From Arcuatula senhousia (taxonomy: Eukaryota > Mollusca > Bivalvia > Mytilida > Mytilidae): a stretch of DNA of 64,000 bases. Below are positions 52,852 through 64,000 of the stretch, one piece after another. Position 1 is the stretch's first letter. Each line of letters starts with the position of its first letter. Location of the stretch: NCBI GenBank assembly GCA_963971305.1, contig OZ020311.1, forward strand, positions 7,936,001 to 8,000,000, in the 5' to 3' direction. Both the position numbers and the translations under genes were made by a program. Under the pieces are notes generated by a model. The model was not told where the DNA came from and searched no databases. It worked only from the letters and a program-made list of their open reading frames with translations.

Positions 52852-55800
52852 CTAATTATGAGCAACCAACACTTGTCCTGATAGAGCTGGGTCCCTGTTG
52901 AATATGACGCTTGTCATCAGATCTGTCAAAGCTTCTTGTTCACAGTCCTCCTGCAATAAAAAAATAATAATTTAATAATATTGCAAGGTCTCTCACTGAG
53001 CACTTGATTTTCATGGTCAAAGGGGCACAACTCAAACAAAAATCAATGATGATACTGAATATAAACTTTTTTCAAAAGAACATGTATACACATCAAGAAA
53101 ATCTGTTGAGAATTAGAGGAATGTGAGCACTTACAAGAGTATACTGATGAACAACAGCATTACTATTTCCCAGCTTCCTATTGGGGATATTTAGTTGTGA
53201 AAATAAAGTTTAATGTGTTGGAACAACATGAGTTTGTTGACAATAAGCTTCTGTTTATTATTTTAAATCAAGTTAAGTTCTCAATGGTGATCTTATATAA
53301 ATTACAATAAGATAGTTGGTGGTTAAACATAGCTGGTATTTTGTTGGTTTTACAGTTAAAATTGAAAAGTCATTGAAAAAAAAAAGAAATAAATCCAAGA
53401 AAAAGTTCAGTGTTCTCCCTAGAAAGGACCAAAGCCACGAACCCTCATATTTGGCCCTAAACTGGGCCATTTTTTGAAATTCATTTGTTAGATAAGATTT
53501 TTGTGGCCAAGAAGTCTAGAATGATTACTTGTTTCAAAACAAAATCAATTTTAAAGTATCTGTACTTGTGATGTTGTAATGACGTCATAAAGTTACGCTA
53601 AAATTGAAAATCATCTATTTTCAGCTAAATTTCACAATTTTCCACCTGGTTTTTGGTGAAAATGACATGGGCGCCACCCTTCGCCCATAAATATTTTTGC
53701 TTAATTTTTTTAAATACATTATTTTCTTCATATTTCAACAAAAATTTCGATGGGCGAGGGGTGGCGCCACATAGAAAATCACAAAATTGTGACTGAAAAA
53801 CAAGTCATTTTAGCCAAAAAGTGAAAAATCACTGATTAAGGCTATTTTTGAAGGGTTAGGGTACTTGAAAATTCATTTATACACCATAATCAAATCTTTT
53901 CTCTTTTAACACAGACATCCAGCTATACATACTCAAATTTTGGTGTAAAACAAACCAATTTTGATATCTGAGTATTAACAGGGCCAAATATGGGGGTTTG
54001 TGGCTCTAGTCCTTTCTTATAGCATCCTGGTATTTTCAATTTTCAAAATAGCATCTTTAAGTTTGAAATTATAGCATCACATTCACAATAGGGTATCTAA
54101 AAGGATTATTTCAGATAGCATTACATTTGAACCAGATAGCATTTCGTTCTCCGTTATTGGCAATTTTTATTTTCCGTGAATTGTAATTTGTTGAAATATT
54201 TTCCCATGCATTGTGATTGGATATTGCATGTGAACCGTTCTCAGCAAAGTGTTTTGTCCGTGATTCATTTTAGGCATGCTTTACAGTAATACAATACCAA
54301 ACCTTTTTCTGTGAATGAACAAAAATTTAGCCATATTTCCGTGTTTCGTTATTTGCATTTTTTATTCTTTGTGATTCGTGATCAGGACCCCCCATCAGGA
54401 CCCCCTATTTACTTATACAGTACCTGGTATACAAAACAATATATTAATATTTCTTTTTCTGCAATCTTCTTTTTTACATTCTGTATTATTTTAACACAAG
54501 TCAAGAATTCACTTTCCTCTTTAAGTTTGATAACAAATCCAATAACTCTGTCACTTAAGTAGTGTTCATATTGGTTTCCATGACAACTGTTTGTGAATTT
54601 TGTCACCGTTTGTGAGATAAAATCTGGAAGACTCTCCCCTGAATTTATCACTTTTATCAAAACCTTTTCTTGTCCACATTCAGAATGTTCATTTTGTATA
54701 ACCTGAAAAAGATGTTGGCAATTATAAAACTTAAAGATTGATGTCTAAAATTAGAAAATGGTACATGAATAATCATCAAATTCATTTGTTCAAGAGCTTT
54801 TATTTTGATTGTCCCTGAGTTCAGTCATGGTCATTTCTGTTGTTTTTTGTTTGTTTTTTCACTGTGATTTGATAAACTGCTAACATGTTGTAAACCCTGT
54901 TTCGTATTAAACTCTATTTTAAAAGAAAAAATAAAAATGATAAAAGCCCAATTATCTCCCCTGAATGAAATCTAAGTTATCTCTATATGATTTGCTTACT
55001 TCATGTAAAGTTTCATCAAAATTTATCAAGCCTTAAAAATGTGTTTGCAAGGTGTATGATAACTGTTGTAGCCAATTTGAAAATCAGGATATATTTTTGA
55101 TAGAATAATTAAATTGTGATTGATAGAATAATCAACTTGTGAGCAACATGATCTAAAAGAGCATTGTTATACCAGTAGTATTAGATATCTTACCTGAAAC
55201 TTTTTGTCCCTTAATTTGTTGCATATCGTGGATTTAAACACCTGATCACAACAATGTATATGAACTGGAATACCAGCTTCTATAATGAAACATAGCATGG
55301 TATTTTTATATCAATTGGTTGATAATACTATTTCTACTGTTATATGCTATTTATATTCATATGGTGTTTGGCATTTTTAACCTTTTGGCTAGAGCACCTC
55401 TGATGTGTTTTAAACAAATCCAACATTATAGTTTATAGGCTGAATTCTTTGCTTGGAACTTAGTTATACATGTATTTTGATTTAACTGGAATAAAATCTT
55501 CAAAATTTGAATTCTAATATGTAGTTTTTATGATTTAAAATTATAACATATACAATAATATTCAGATTTTGAAAATCTCATAAAATTACAATACCTAAAA
55601 TCTGCTGATTTTAATATCTTTTGACAAGATTACCACTACAAACGTCTAACTTATTACTCAAACATGTTGCATCTTTTTTTAAGTAACTTTGTAGTAAAGA
55701 TAAGAGGTTACTGTTTTACCTTTTAAAACACCCTCAGCAGCATACAGATCTTTCTTGTGTGTAACCTGTTAATAAACAGTAAACTGCCTTGTATTTCTTG

Positions 55801-58800
55801 TATCTTATTAGTCTCATTTATTCTTGTTTTGTGTGTAAGGTTTTCTCTTGTGTTTTTAATTGAATTTTCATCTACAGTACTTGACCTTACTCTGTTATTT
55901 TTGTGCTTTGTTCAAGATAATCAAAAGATAGTTTGGGTTGACAAAACTGATACAACCATGCAGCTTTTCATATATGTCAGTCCTAAGTCAAGAATATTTA
56001 AAAAAAAAAAAAACAGATGTTCCAATAGGGCATTCGAATGTCAAAGGTCCCAAAGAGCAGAGTCAAAACCAGTTAACTCTAACGAGAACAGGACCAAAAA
56101 AAAAAATAGACATCATATAAACCACAAAAACTACTGAATATCAATTAACAACACAAACTCTAGTCGTAACGAGAGTGAACTCGGGTGCCCAGGAAGAGTA
56201 ACAGTTCCTATTTGCTTGTACCTGTCTGTATATGGGCGTTTCTTCAACAACTAAATGATTGGTTTGGAATCATTTGCATCATAATCTTATCTTGGCCAAT
56301 TGCAAGAAAGTGTGTCACATTGATGGCAGCTGTTCCTCGCTTTGCTTGCAGATTTTATAATTTGTTTGTTAACATAAATTAATAAATTCCAAACCAACTC
56401 ATTATCTCAACTACTATTGCATTTAGTCGCAGATTTCTTTATATCGTATATTTAAGTATAAATATAGATTTTTTTAATATGCATTATAGGACAAAGCACA
56501 TTACCTATATCAAATACCATATATCGCACCTCTTACCATATATTGCACCCCTCACCCTATATCCCATACCCTATATCACACCCCTACAAAATTTCAATAT
56601 TTTTTTCTATATGATATTATGAACATTACATTACATTACATGGCAAAATCTGCATCAAATGCTGTATGTACCCTTGACCTATATCATACCCCCGGCCATT
56701 GGCCCTTGGTTTGATATAGGTGTCTCGGGTGAATACAGCATATGATACAGATTTAGCCATGTATTATTCACTATATATCAATCATACTTGTTTTCTTAGA
56801 TGCAATGTTACATACTTTTTATCAACAAGTTGTTTTCCTAAATATATATTTCTAAAAAATATTAATGTAATACCTTCCAAAGATTACTGCTCCCCTCTAT
56901 TAGTTTAGCTTTGACCCCTGAATACTTCATGGCCAGTAGTAGACATTCTGTGCCATAGTCAAAGTCATAGTCTGTTGCCTGAAATATCAAGTCACTAGTA
57001 CATGAACAGAAAATGTTAAAAAAACATGCATTAATGTCTTTAAAGGATAATATTGTAATATATTGTGTATCACTGGTGTTACAGGTTATTTAACTTACAG
57101 TTTTAAATATGAAAATATCTGTATGTTTCCTGGAAAGCTTACATGTATGAAGATGCAAAAAAATGTATTTCCATTATATGGGACAAATTTGTCAGTACAT
57201 GATTTCTACTGTGTTTATTTGTTTGGTTTTCCTTGTTGTTGTTGTTGTTTTTCGTTTTATGTTGATGTTTTTTGTTGTTGTTTTTCAGTTTTGTTGTTGC
57301 TGCTTTGTTCAATATTATAAATAGAGGAACATTGTACAAATTTGTAAACACATTTTATTTGTGTCTGTTCTAAGCCAGGAATCATTGTTTATATGCTGAT
57401 GTTTTATTTGTCATACGATGTTATCAAGAAATAGTTCTATGTCTATTTGATTATTCTTAGAGTGGTTTTGTATCATTTAGTTATACACTTATCTCAGACA
57501 AAGCAACATACCCACCATTTTTTCAGCATGGGACAAGACCTATAATTTACCTTCTGATATGCTGAGGAAATAACACTGTAATGAAAGCCTTGTGGCATTT
57601 CGCTGGCTCTGTATTTATTTCTGTCCAAAGATTCTTCTAAAAAGCCCTCGGAATCAGGGGCTATAACTGTTGATATCAAGGACCTATATACCCCTGCTGC
57701 CTACAAAGAAGTCAAATAATTGTTTACTTCCACCATACTTTGAAGACACAGTCAAGGCCAGGGTTAATAATTATGGTATAAACAAAATAGTCCTACTGTC
57801 TTAAAAAAGTCATGTAAAACATTTACTTTTTGATTACTATTGCTCCCTTTTCCTTGCTATTAGGAGTCATAACTAAGCATGGATTTCACAGTTTTTTGTT
57901 TTGTTTTTTGTTTTTGGTTCTATGTCCAGAAATTGGTCTTTCATTGATAATTTAGGGATTGGTTTTGGATTTTATGAATTGTATTTGTAGTCTTGGACCA
58001 ATGCAAGATAACGAGCAGCGACCTATGGTCATGTTGAAGTCTGCTGGCTGTTTTCAATTGTGATTTTTTAAATTTCCATTTCTTTATGTTGGTTGTGCCG
58101 CGTACACTTTTTCCACATTTCTTTATCTTCTACCTAAAACATTCATTAACACTTCATAACCCAATGAATGCTTAAATTGTGTCTTTAAAAACATTTTAAT
58201 ATTGGTACATGTACCAGCAAATCATATTTTATGATTCTTTTTCAATAATTTTATCTAACTGCAATGCAATATTCTTTAAAATTAACTTTTTTAAAGAGCA
58301 TTTTTATAGTTTTCATCAATGTAAGAGAAATAAAAAATGTAATTGTATAAAAAAAGATACAGGAAAATTATTCTTCATTAAAAATGTAGGCATGGATTAT
58401 ACTGCTGATGTTTAACCTTGTGATTTTTGGCTTCCACTGTCACAGAATGTATGGTCTGTTCGTCTGTAAACATCCTAACAGCATCATGTATGAGAACAAC
58501 ATCTTCTGGTTTACATACTGAAAAAAAAAAAAAAAAAATTATAGCAATCATCAAATGTAAAAGTGTGTGATTAATTAAGGCAGTTGTCCAATTAATTAAT
58601 TTGTACACAAACATGAAACCAGTAAGATCTTCACAAAAACATTTTTTAACTTTGTACTACAGAAATCTGTTAAATTTATATAGATAAAAACTACATGAGA
58701 GATATAAAATATATTAAAAAACACAGACATGTTTAATGAATGTATCTCGTTACACATTGTGCGATACTGTGGATTCATTTATTTTCCTTTACACCAATTT

Positions 58801-61800
58801 TTGTGTTTTGATGAAAATGGACCAGTTCATGGACTCTTAAATTCATGGTTCTTTGGTCTGCAGCATACAGAACAATGTTAAATTTCATTTAAGTGAGGTT
58901 TCTAATTTTGTGGATCAAGACAACCCACAAAAACCACAAATATTGATACCCTACAAATAATAATGAACCCACAGAACAAGTTCATGTTCAGATTATCTCC
59001 CCCTTTTGTATTTTTTTTTTCTTTATTATTTTGCAGATTTAAACAATTTATTTGATGTTTGCAAAATTAAGAGCCTGGAACTTTGTTGTAATTTTTATTT
59101 GACTTGAGTCTTTCAATTGAACATATATATATTTAGAATCTGTTGTATGACTCAATGATTGTTTTTAAAATAAATAAAAGAGCCATTTTTTTGGCAAACA
59201 GCATGATGCAAAATTATTTTCTACTAAAAAGTTAAAAATTAAAAACTAGCAATTCTATTGATTTCTAAAAATCTATTTCATGATTCGTTTGCAATATTAT
59301 TGTCATTTCAAATCCTCCTATTGCTGGGATCAATGTAAACATAAAATTAACACAGCGAATCTTTGACTTATAAAATTGATGAAATAGTGATTGGTACATC
59401 TATTATTTTCAAAGAAAATATTATAGCGAGCATAGCTCGCAAGCGTTCGTGCCCGCTCGAGCAGAGAGCTCTACGGTATTTGTTTCCGCGAGAAATTTGC
59501 TAATGCTGATTTAGATTTTTTATGGTCCTGAAGGGGTTATTATTATTACAGGTCCGGAGTGAATGTTAAAATGATTTATAAGAAAAGAAATAATGCTTAA
59601 AAAAATAATAAATTGCGTTTTTTACAAGAAAATAATATTCTTAAAATAATAAATACACATAAGCTGCTCGTTTCGTCTTGGTTATATGCACGTACCAAAC
59701 TAACGTGTCTCGAAGCTTAATCGCCCCATACCATCTCGCCCCAAAATAAGCAAATGGAAATATTGGAAATTAAATGATAGCGATATCCCTGAATGTCGAC
59801 ATTTAGAACAAAAAAACGTAGTCCCTTTTAGCTATGCTCGCATTTAGGCAATGCCTACTTCATATTATCATTTTCTGATGTAAAAATTACATTCCTTTTG
59901 TTAATTATCAATAGCGACCACAGGCGTTTGGGTCCAGGATTTTATTTTATTATAAATAACGTGTATATAAAAATTTTCATCTCGTCTATATACTATTTCC
60001 ACACACAGGCGTTTGGGTCCAGGATTTCATTTTATTATAAATAACGTGTATATAAAAATTTTCATCTCGTCTATATATTATTTCCACAAGGCAAGAATGT
60101 TTGAAAGTTCTAAAAATAGAACAAAATTTACTCGCGGAAAACCCCCATATTTTTTCATAGAATCAAATGTTTTACATGAAATATTGGTGATTCTATAAAT
60201 CCTTTCAGTTTAATCTCACAATTGGGAACACATTTATCGTGAAACAATTCGCAATGACTTTGAATCTAATCTTTTTTTCCACTGAAGCAGGCCAAACAAA
60301 CCACCACGGACGGAAGTAGTTTAAAATTTTAAAGGGAGACAATATTCTTCTACTTTTTCAAATTTTATCATTGAAATGAAATAACCACGTATTTATTATC
60401 CTTGAACGTCTTTTTAAAAATTTATGGAGCACCCATCGAGTCGTAGTTTGTACGTTTTATTATACTACCAACTTGTCAGTAAAAATATTTCAAATATTAA
60501 TTGAGTCCACATTTTCCGCCAAATGATTTGTTCGAACTCGCCAAGATTTTACCTTACTGTAGTGTCATTCGGAAGTCCTTTTATTTGGCGGAATATTGTT
60601 TCCCTTGAAAATCTTTGGCCACTTCCGTCCGTGGTGATCTTTTGTTTCGCTTCGTAGGAAAAAAGACCCGATGTGAGATTTATACATACTGACATGCTTT
60701 ACTTTTGCTTCCTAAAGAGAGTTAAAAGCTGAAAGGAGTTATAGAATGTTCTAGTTGTTAATGGTAAAAAATATTTCTACAAGAAAAAAGGGAGTTTCCG
60801 TCAGTACTATTTTTAGAACTTTCAAACATTCTTGCCTTGTGGAAACACAGGCGTTTGGGTCCAGGATTTTATTTTATTATAAATAACGTGTATATAAAAA
60901 TTTTCATCTCGTCTATATGTGGAAATAGTATATAGACGAGATGAAAATTTTTATATACACGTTATTTATAATAAAATGAAATCCTGGACCCAAATGCCTG
61001 TGATAGCGACAATTCATTAATGAAGTTTTATTTTCAATGAAACACACCTTGACAACGTAGTATGTGGAGTAGTTTAAAAAAAACCAATGCATTTTGCAAA
61101 AACATTTAAATTTTTGAAGGGAAAGTAATTATATACATGAACATTGAATGCAATATTTTGTATTTTTTTTCGGTATGTAATAGCATGGACCTTTGCACAC
61201 ATTACCAACCTGAAGCGCTACCATGCCCTGATACCGTGCTTCATTAAAAATTTGCTATAGTCCACTCTTTTACACCCCAATAAAACTACAAAATATTGCA
61301 TTCTATGTATATATAAATTCTTTTTTTATTATCAAACCTTTATCGAGAGCCTTCACTCCATTATAAATAGACCTATGCCTCGTGGTAGCTCCCAGTGTAA
61401 GGTGTACTTTACTGAAGTTATGCTTCTTCATCAGAGTACCCATCATCTCCATATAGTCTCCCCCTACTACTACAACTATCTGTTTTATCCAGCTTATTCT
61501 GAAAGATAAAGGTTTATAAAACTAACATAAACTAGTTTTTTTTGTTTTCATAGGTGGAACAAAGCACAAAATTTCGTTCCAAATGAAGAGAAATTTCCCA
61601 TTGATTTTGAGGTAGAATTGTTTAAACAATGATTTTGTCAATCCAGGAACATAAACATCATTTTATTCCAGATCAGGAGCCCACGAGGAGCAATAAGAGA
61701 TTACAACAATGAGAGAAAGAACATTATTGATAGTTTAACAAATACAATCAACTTACACATAAAACATGGAACATGTAATTTTTGTCTAATCCATTAACAT

Positions 61801-62297
61801 GTCATGATCATTTCCACAAATAAAAGAACTTTCATATAATATTTGTCTTGAGTAATAAACAGTGGAATATTCACATACTTTTATAATGTCAACATTTAAA
61901 TTTTCAGTTGAAATTGCTACAATGTTTTTTCTAAGTAATCTTTGCTGTGCAGATTTATTTGAATTTTAATTCTATATAAAAAATAAACATATTTTTCTAG
62001 CATCGGAAAAGAAAATGATTTGCTGTCATTAAATTGCAAACGTAATTGTTAATAAACCTTAAAATGTCAACCAAGAAACTTTTGGAAAAGTTATCATTCA
62101 AGGGAGAAAATTGGACAATAGATTTTTCTAAAATAATATAGAATGTCCTATTATCTCACATACTTGTGAAAGCTTTGAATTGTATACAGGATTAAAGGTC
62201 TGTTAAGGACTTGACAGTACTGCTTGGGTGTGTCCAGCTCCATCCTAACCCCACACCCTCCTGCTGGTAAAACCACAAACACATTCTCTGACTCCAT
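52852..62297 (-). CDS. CRPPA: D-ribitol-5-phosphate cytidylyltransferase CRPPA/ISPD (386 aa)
   Basis: CRPPA makes CDP-ribitol from ribitol-5-phosphate and CTP, the donor for ribitol-phosphate groups on alpha-dystroglycan O-mannosyl glycans (cytosolic enzyme). Nine exons join in phase: 62297-62164, 61498-61338, 58517-58417, 57700-57551, 56978-56874, 55765-55720, 55279-55194, 54702-54424, 52950-52852. Residues 1-45 carry the nucleotide-binding [10 protein letters not shown] and TPKQY. Later anchors are [55 protein letters not shown] and the ending [15 protein letters not shown] replaces the usual HDAVRP, and YRSLIST replaces IRPLVST. An acceptor (TTTTTTAG) lies 8 bases before the ATG, so an upstream exon is likely; the human protein has a longer N-terminus (451 aa total). 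Confidence 0.93.
53408..54080. mobile_element. hAT-type MITE, copy 2, interrupted
   Basis: CAGTGTTCTCCCTAGAAA (53408-53425) matches the left end of the MITE at 25642. The matching body ('tatagcatcctggtattttc', 'aatagcatctttaag') resumes after 54016. The element at 53424-54015 is inserted between. The right end is not well defined. Confidence 0.55.
53424..54015. mobile_element. Non-autonomous DNA element with AAGGACTAGAGCCACGAACC ends, copy 2
   Basis: Begins AAGGACCAAAGCCACGAACC and ends GTTTGTGGCTCTAGTCCTT. It matches 26544-27132 along its length with scattered substitutions. CRPPA last intron. Confidence 0.85.
54016..54423. other. CRPPA intron sequence
   Basis: Remains of the interrupted MITE up to about 54130, then AT-rich sequence. 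'gaccccccatcaggaccccctat' near 54390 is a short direct repeat. No coding potential supported. Confidence 0.4.
57895..58135 (+). repeat. Dispersed repeat shared with 10990-11250
   Basis: Second copy of the interspersed repeat described at 10990, with the same order of blocks. CRPPA intron 3. Confidence 0.65.
58765..58975. mobile_element. MITE, TACTGTGGATTCATT family, copy 5
   Basis: TACTGTGGATTCATTTATTT at the left and AATAATGAACCCACAG at the right; inner 'ttgtgttttgatgaaaatgg' and 'aaaaaccacaaatattgatacc'. CRPPA intron 2. Confidence 0.8.
59424..59855. mobile_element. Probable pearl/HINE-like element with GCGAGCATAGCTCGC hairpin
   Basis: The left end has a hairpin GCGAGC-at-AGCTCGC. 'gcgagcatagct' recurs inverted near 59833-59846. 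In between lies unrelated AT-rich sequence with no obvious tandem core. Placement in this class rests only on the hairpin and the inverted ends. Confidence 0.35.
59919..61002. mobile_element. hAT-like element with perfect 8-base target duplication and internal TIR copies
   Basis: ATAGCGAC directly flanks both ends (59911-59918 and 61003-61010). The ends CACAGGCGTTTGGGTCCAGG and CCTGGACCCAAATGCCTGTG are inverted repeats. An ~85-base end unit occurs four times: 59919 and 60005 in tandem, 60846 forward, and 60917-61002 inverted. Nested inside (60088-60842) is a second palindrome with ends CAAGGCAAGAATGTTTGAAA and complement, containing a third pair (CACGGACGGAAGT near 60315 and ACTTCCGTCCGTG near 60620). 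CRPPA intron 2; no transposase frame. Confidence 0.85.
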
Positions 62298-62751
62298 CAC
62301 TGGTGCTAAAAAATATATGATAACATTTGTACATGTATGTATTCAGGAATCCACAATATTTGGAAAAAAAATTGTGTTATTGAATTAAAAGTTTAAATTT
62401 TTTACTCTCCATGAAACCTAAAATGTTTGCATTTAAATTGGCAGTTTTGGTAACTGCCCTCTCCATCACTAGATCCCCAGAATTCACATGCTTATGAATT
62501 ATTTATGTATCATACATACAAAATTTTGAGAAATTCAAGCTCATGATGCTGGAGTAAGATGTTCCTCATATGGCAAAAAAGGAAAATGTAGCTATTACAA
62601 AATGTATATTTGTTGTTTTGCCACAATTTCCAGTTGAAATTAAAGATTGATAATTTCATGCTAAAATCTAGATAATACATCAGCATGAAACAACCAAATT
62701 TTTGGTGCAAAACTAGTATGAAATGAGCATCTAAACCAAAATCCAGTTAAA

Positions 62752-63309
62752 TTGCAAGAGGGCACAAGATACATGTAGGTGCTTAATAGTCTATTTGCCA
62801 ATTAGCTTCGGATATTTATTCCGGAATAGATTTAATTTTTCTTTGTATAAGAGTGACTCTTATACAAAGAAAAATTAAATCTATTCCGGAATAAGAGCTA
62901 TGGAAAATGCCGTGGTTACCGAATGGCACACAGACAGGACATGTCTCGGACTTTATCATGAATAACTACGATAATCTACTGCAATTGATAGAATTATTAG
63001 AACCCTTTTAACTTTTTTTACTCAGGTCGTGTTAAACAGTTAGGCGTTTGCAATTTTTAGAATACGGTATCATAAACATTTTAATGCCAGTAAGTTTTTC
63101 AGATTTTTATGGTAGACTATCATAGTTGTAAAGGAAAAAGTCCAAGACTTGTCCGGTCTGTATGCCATATGGTAACCAAGGCATTTTCCATAGCGCTTAT
63201 ACAAAGAAAATTACCGGGGTAAATCTATTCCAGAATAAATATCCGAAACTAATTGGCAAATAGACTATTAAGCACCTACATGTATTTTGTGCCCTTTTGC
63301 AATTTGGTA
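62752..63309. mobile_element. Large palindromic element upstream of CRPPA
   Basis: Outer arms pair 'aaattgcaagagggcacaaga' with 'ttttgtgcccttttgcaattt', and 'aggtgcttaatagtctattt' with its complement near 63260-63286, then 'ctatggaaaatgcc'/'ggcattttccatag'. The left arm holds an extra perfect hairpin (62816-62893) with arms of about 36 bases, ATTCCGGAATAGATTTAATT and complement. Confidence 0.8.
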
Positions 63310-63640
63310 CAAATGTAGATGCACCTAGTGATGCTAAGCACAATGCATACTTGGGATACTGGAAGTGACCTATATTTTTCACATGGATTACTTCTTACAG
63401 AAGAAGGGTTAGAGTCCAATCCAGATTACTGACATGTGCCTCATCATCTATATTGGTATGGTAGGTGCACCTAATGGTGCTAACATAATGTATGGTTCAG
63501 ATGCTGGCTGTGACCTATATTTACCACATGAATGACCACTTACAGAAAAATGATTAAAGTCCATTCCTTCTTACTTGCAAGTGCCATAGCAACCATATTA
63601 GTATGGTAGATTCACCCAGTGGTTCCAAGAACAATCATAG
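63310..63640 (-). repeat. Units related to the 14640-15400 repeat, inverted
   Basis: Two units carry 'ggtgcacctaatggtgctaa', 'atgctggctgtgacctatatt', 'catgaatgaccacttacag' and 'aaagtccattcc'. These are the reverse complement of the ~170-base units in the 14.3-16.4 kb tandem duplication, at lower similarity. Confidence 0.7.
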
Positions 63641-64000
63641 ATCTGTATATTAAATAGATTTGCAAATTGGTGAAATCTCACAATATCTCATGCCAATAAA
63701 CGAGATTTCATACAAAATAAACAATTTTAAAGGTTCAACTTTATACTGTAATATCTCAAAAACCATTTAAGATTTTTACATGATTCTTTTTTACAGCCAT
63801 CCTTAAATGTTTTAAGATTTTACTTGTGTTAAAATAACTTCTATAACATTTGGCACTTTAGAGAAGTTTCGAAAGAGCCCATACTACCCTAGTTTTTATG
63901 AAAGGCACAGGATACGGTTACGGCAAATTTGGGCAAAACCGTAACAATAAGAAATTCTTATTGTTACGGCAAAGACGAAAATCGGGAACAGATGACGGGA
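63641..64000. other. Right-edge non-coding sequence
   Basis: No gene seen. A short inverted repeat, 'ggcaaatttgggcaaaaccgtaacaataagaa' with 'ttcttattgttacggc' (about 63923-63970), suggests the edge of a foldback element continuing beyond the window. Confidence 0.4.

Noticed and set aside
57063..57351. 85-aa cysteine/phenylalanine-rich frame and 70-aa asparagine-rich shadow
   Set aside because: Both come from a TTG/GTT simple repeat at about 57225-57305 inside a CRPPA intron.
1..64000. tRNA or rRNA genes
   Set aside because: No cloverleaf with the usual A and B box sequences, and no rRNA-like stretch, was noticed by eye; a covariance-model scan would be needed to be certain.

Overview
The window is intron-rich, AT-rich nuclear DNA from an animal, most likely a bivalve mollusc (inferred, not proven). 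Six genes align to animal families through short exons (46-687 bases) with consensus splice sites. The non-coding space is packed with elements built like the bivalve 'pearl'/HINE repeats: tandem core, short ACGG-type microsatellite, terminal hairpin. Nothing bacterial, viral or CRISPR-like was seen.

Layout: (1) 333-677, minus: first coding exon of an SLC5A8/SLC5A12-like sodium-coupled transporter; the rest lies off the left edge. (2) 5182-13451, minus: a six-exon NCF2 (p67phox)/NOXA1-like NADPH oxidase activator, 442 aa, with a proline-rich tail where p67phox has SH3-PB1-SH3. (3) 13.5-21.3 kb: no gene; a recent ~1.3 kb tandem duplication, minisatellites and nested pearl-like elements. (4) 21348-32523, minus: IQCB1/NPHP5, 14 exons, 591 aa. 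(5) 32689-46551, plus: HUS1, 8 exons, 288 aa, divergent from IQCB1 across a 165-base gap. Its first intron holds two head-to-head LINE reverse transcriptases and a piggyBac-like MITE inside an older palindromic element. (6) 47386-48342, minus: the C-terminal part of an NHL-type beta-propeller protein, cut at its 5' side by a pearl-like element. (7) 52852-62297, minus: CRPPA/ISPD, 9 exons, 386 aa.

The genes do not form one pathway. They are a redox signalling subunit, a ciliary protein, a DNA-damage clamp subunit, an O-mannosyl glycan enzyme and a transporter. The IQCB1/HUS1 pair shares a compact divergent promoter region; HUS1 and the NHL gene converge tail to tail with poly(A) signals about 0.4 kb apart.

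The most notable signals are: three decayed partial copies of HUS1 exon 4, each with its own splice acceptor, plus a repeated exon-2 splice donor; the SH3-less p67phox-like protein; and transposon nesting that can be read from uninterrupted sites present in the same window. Exon boundaries were read by eye from splice consensus, reading phase and remembered family sequences; no alignment or search was run.
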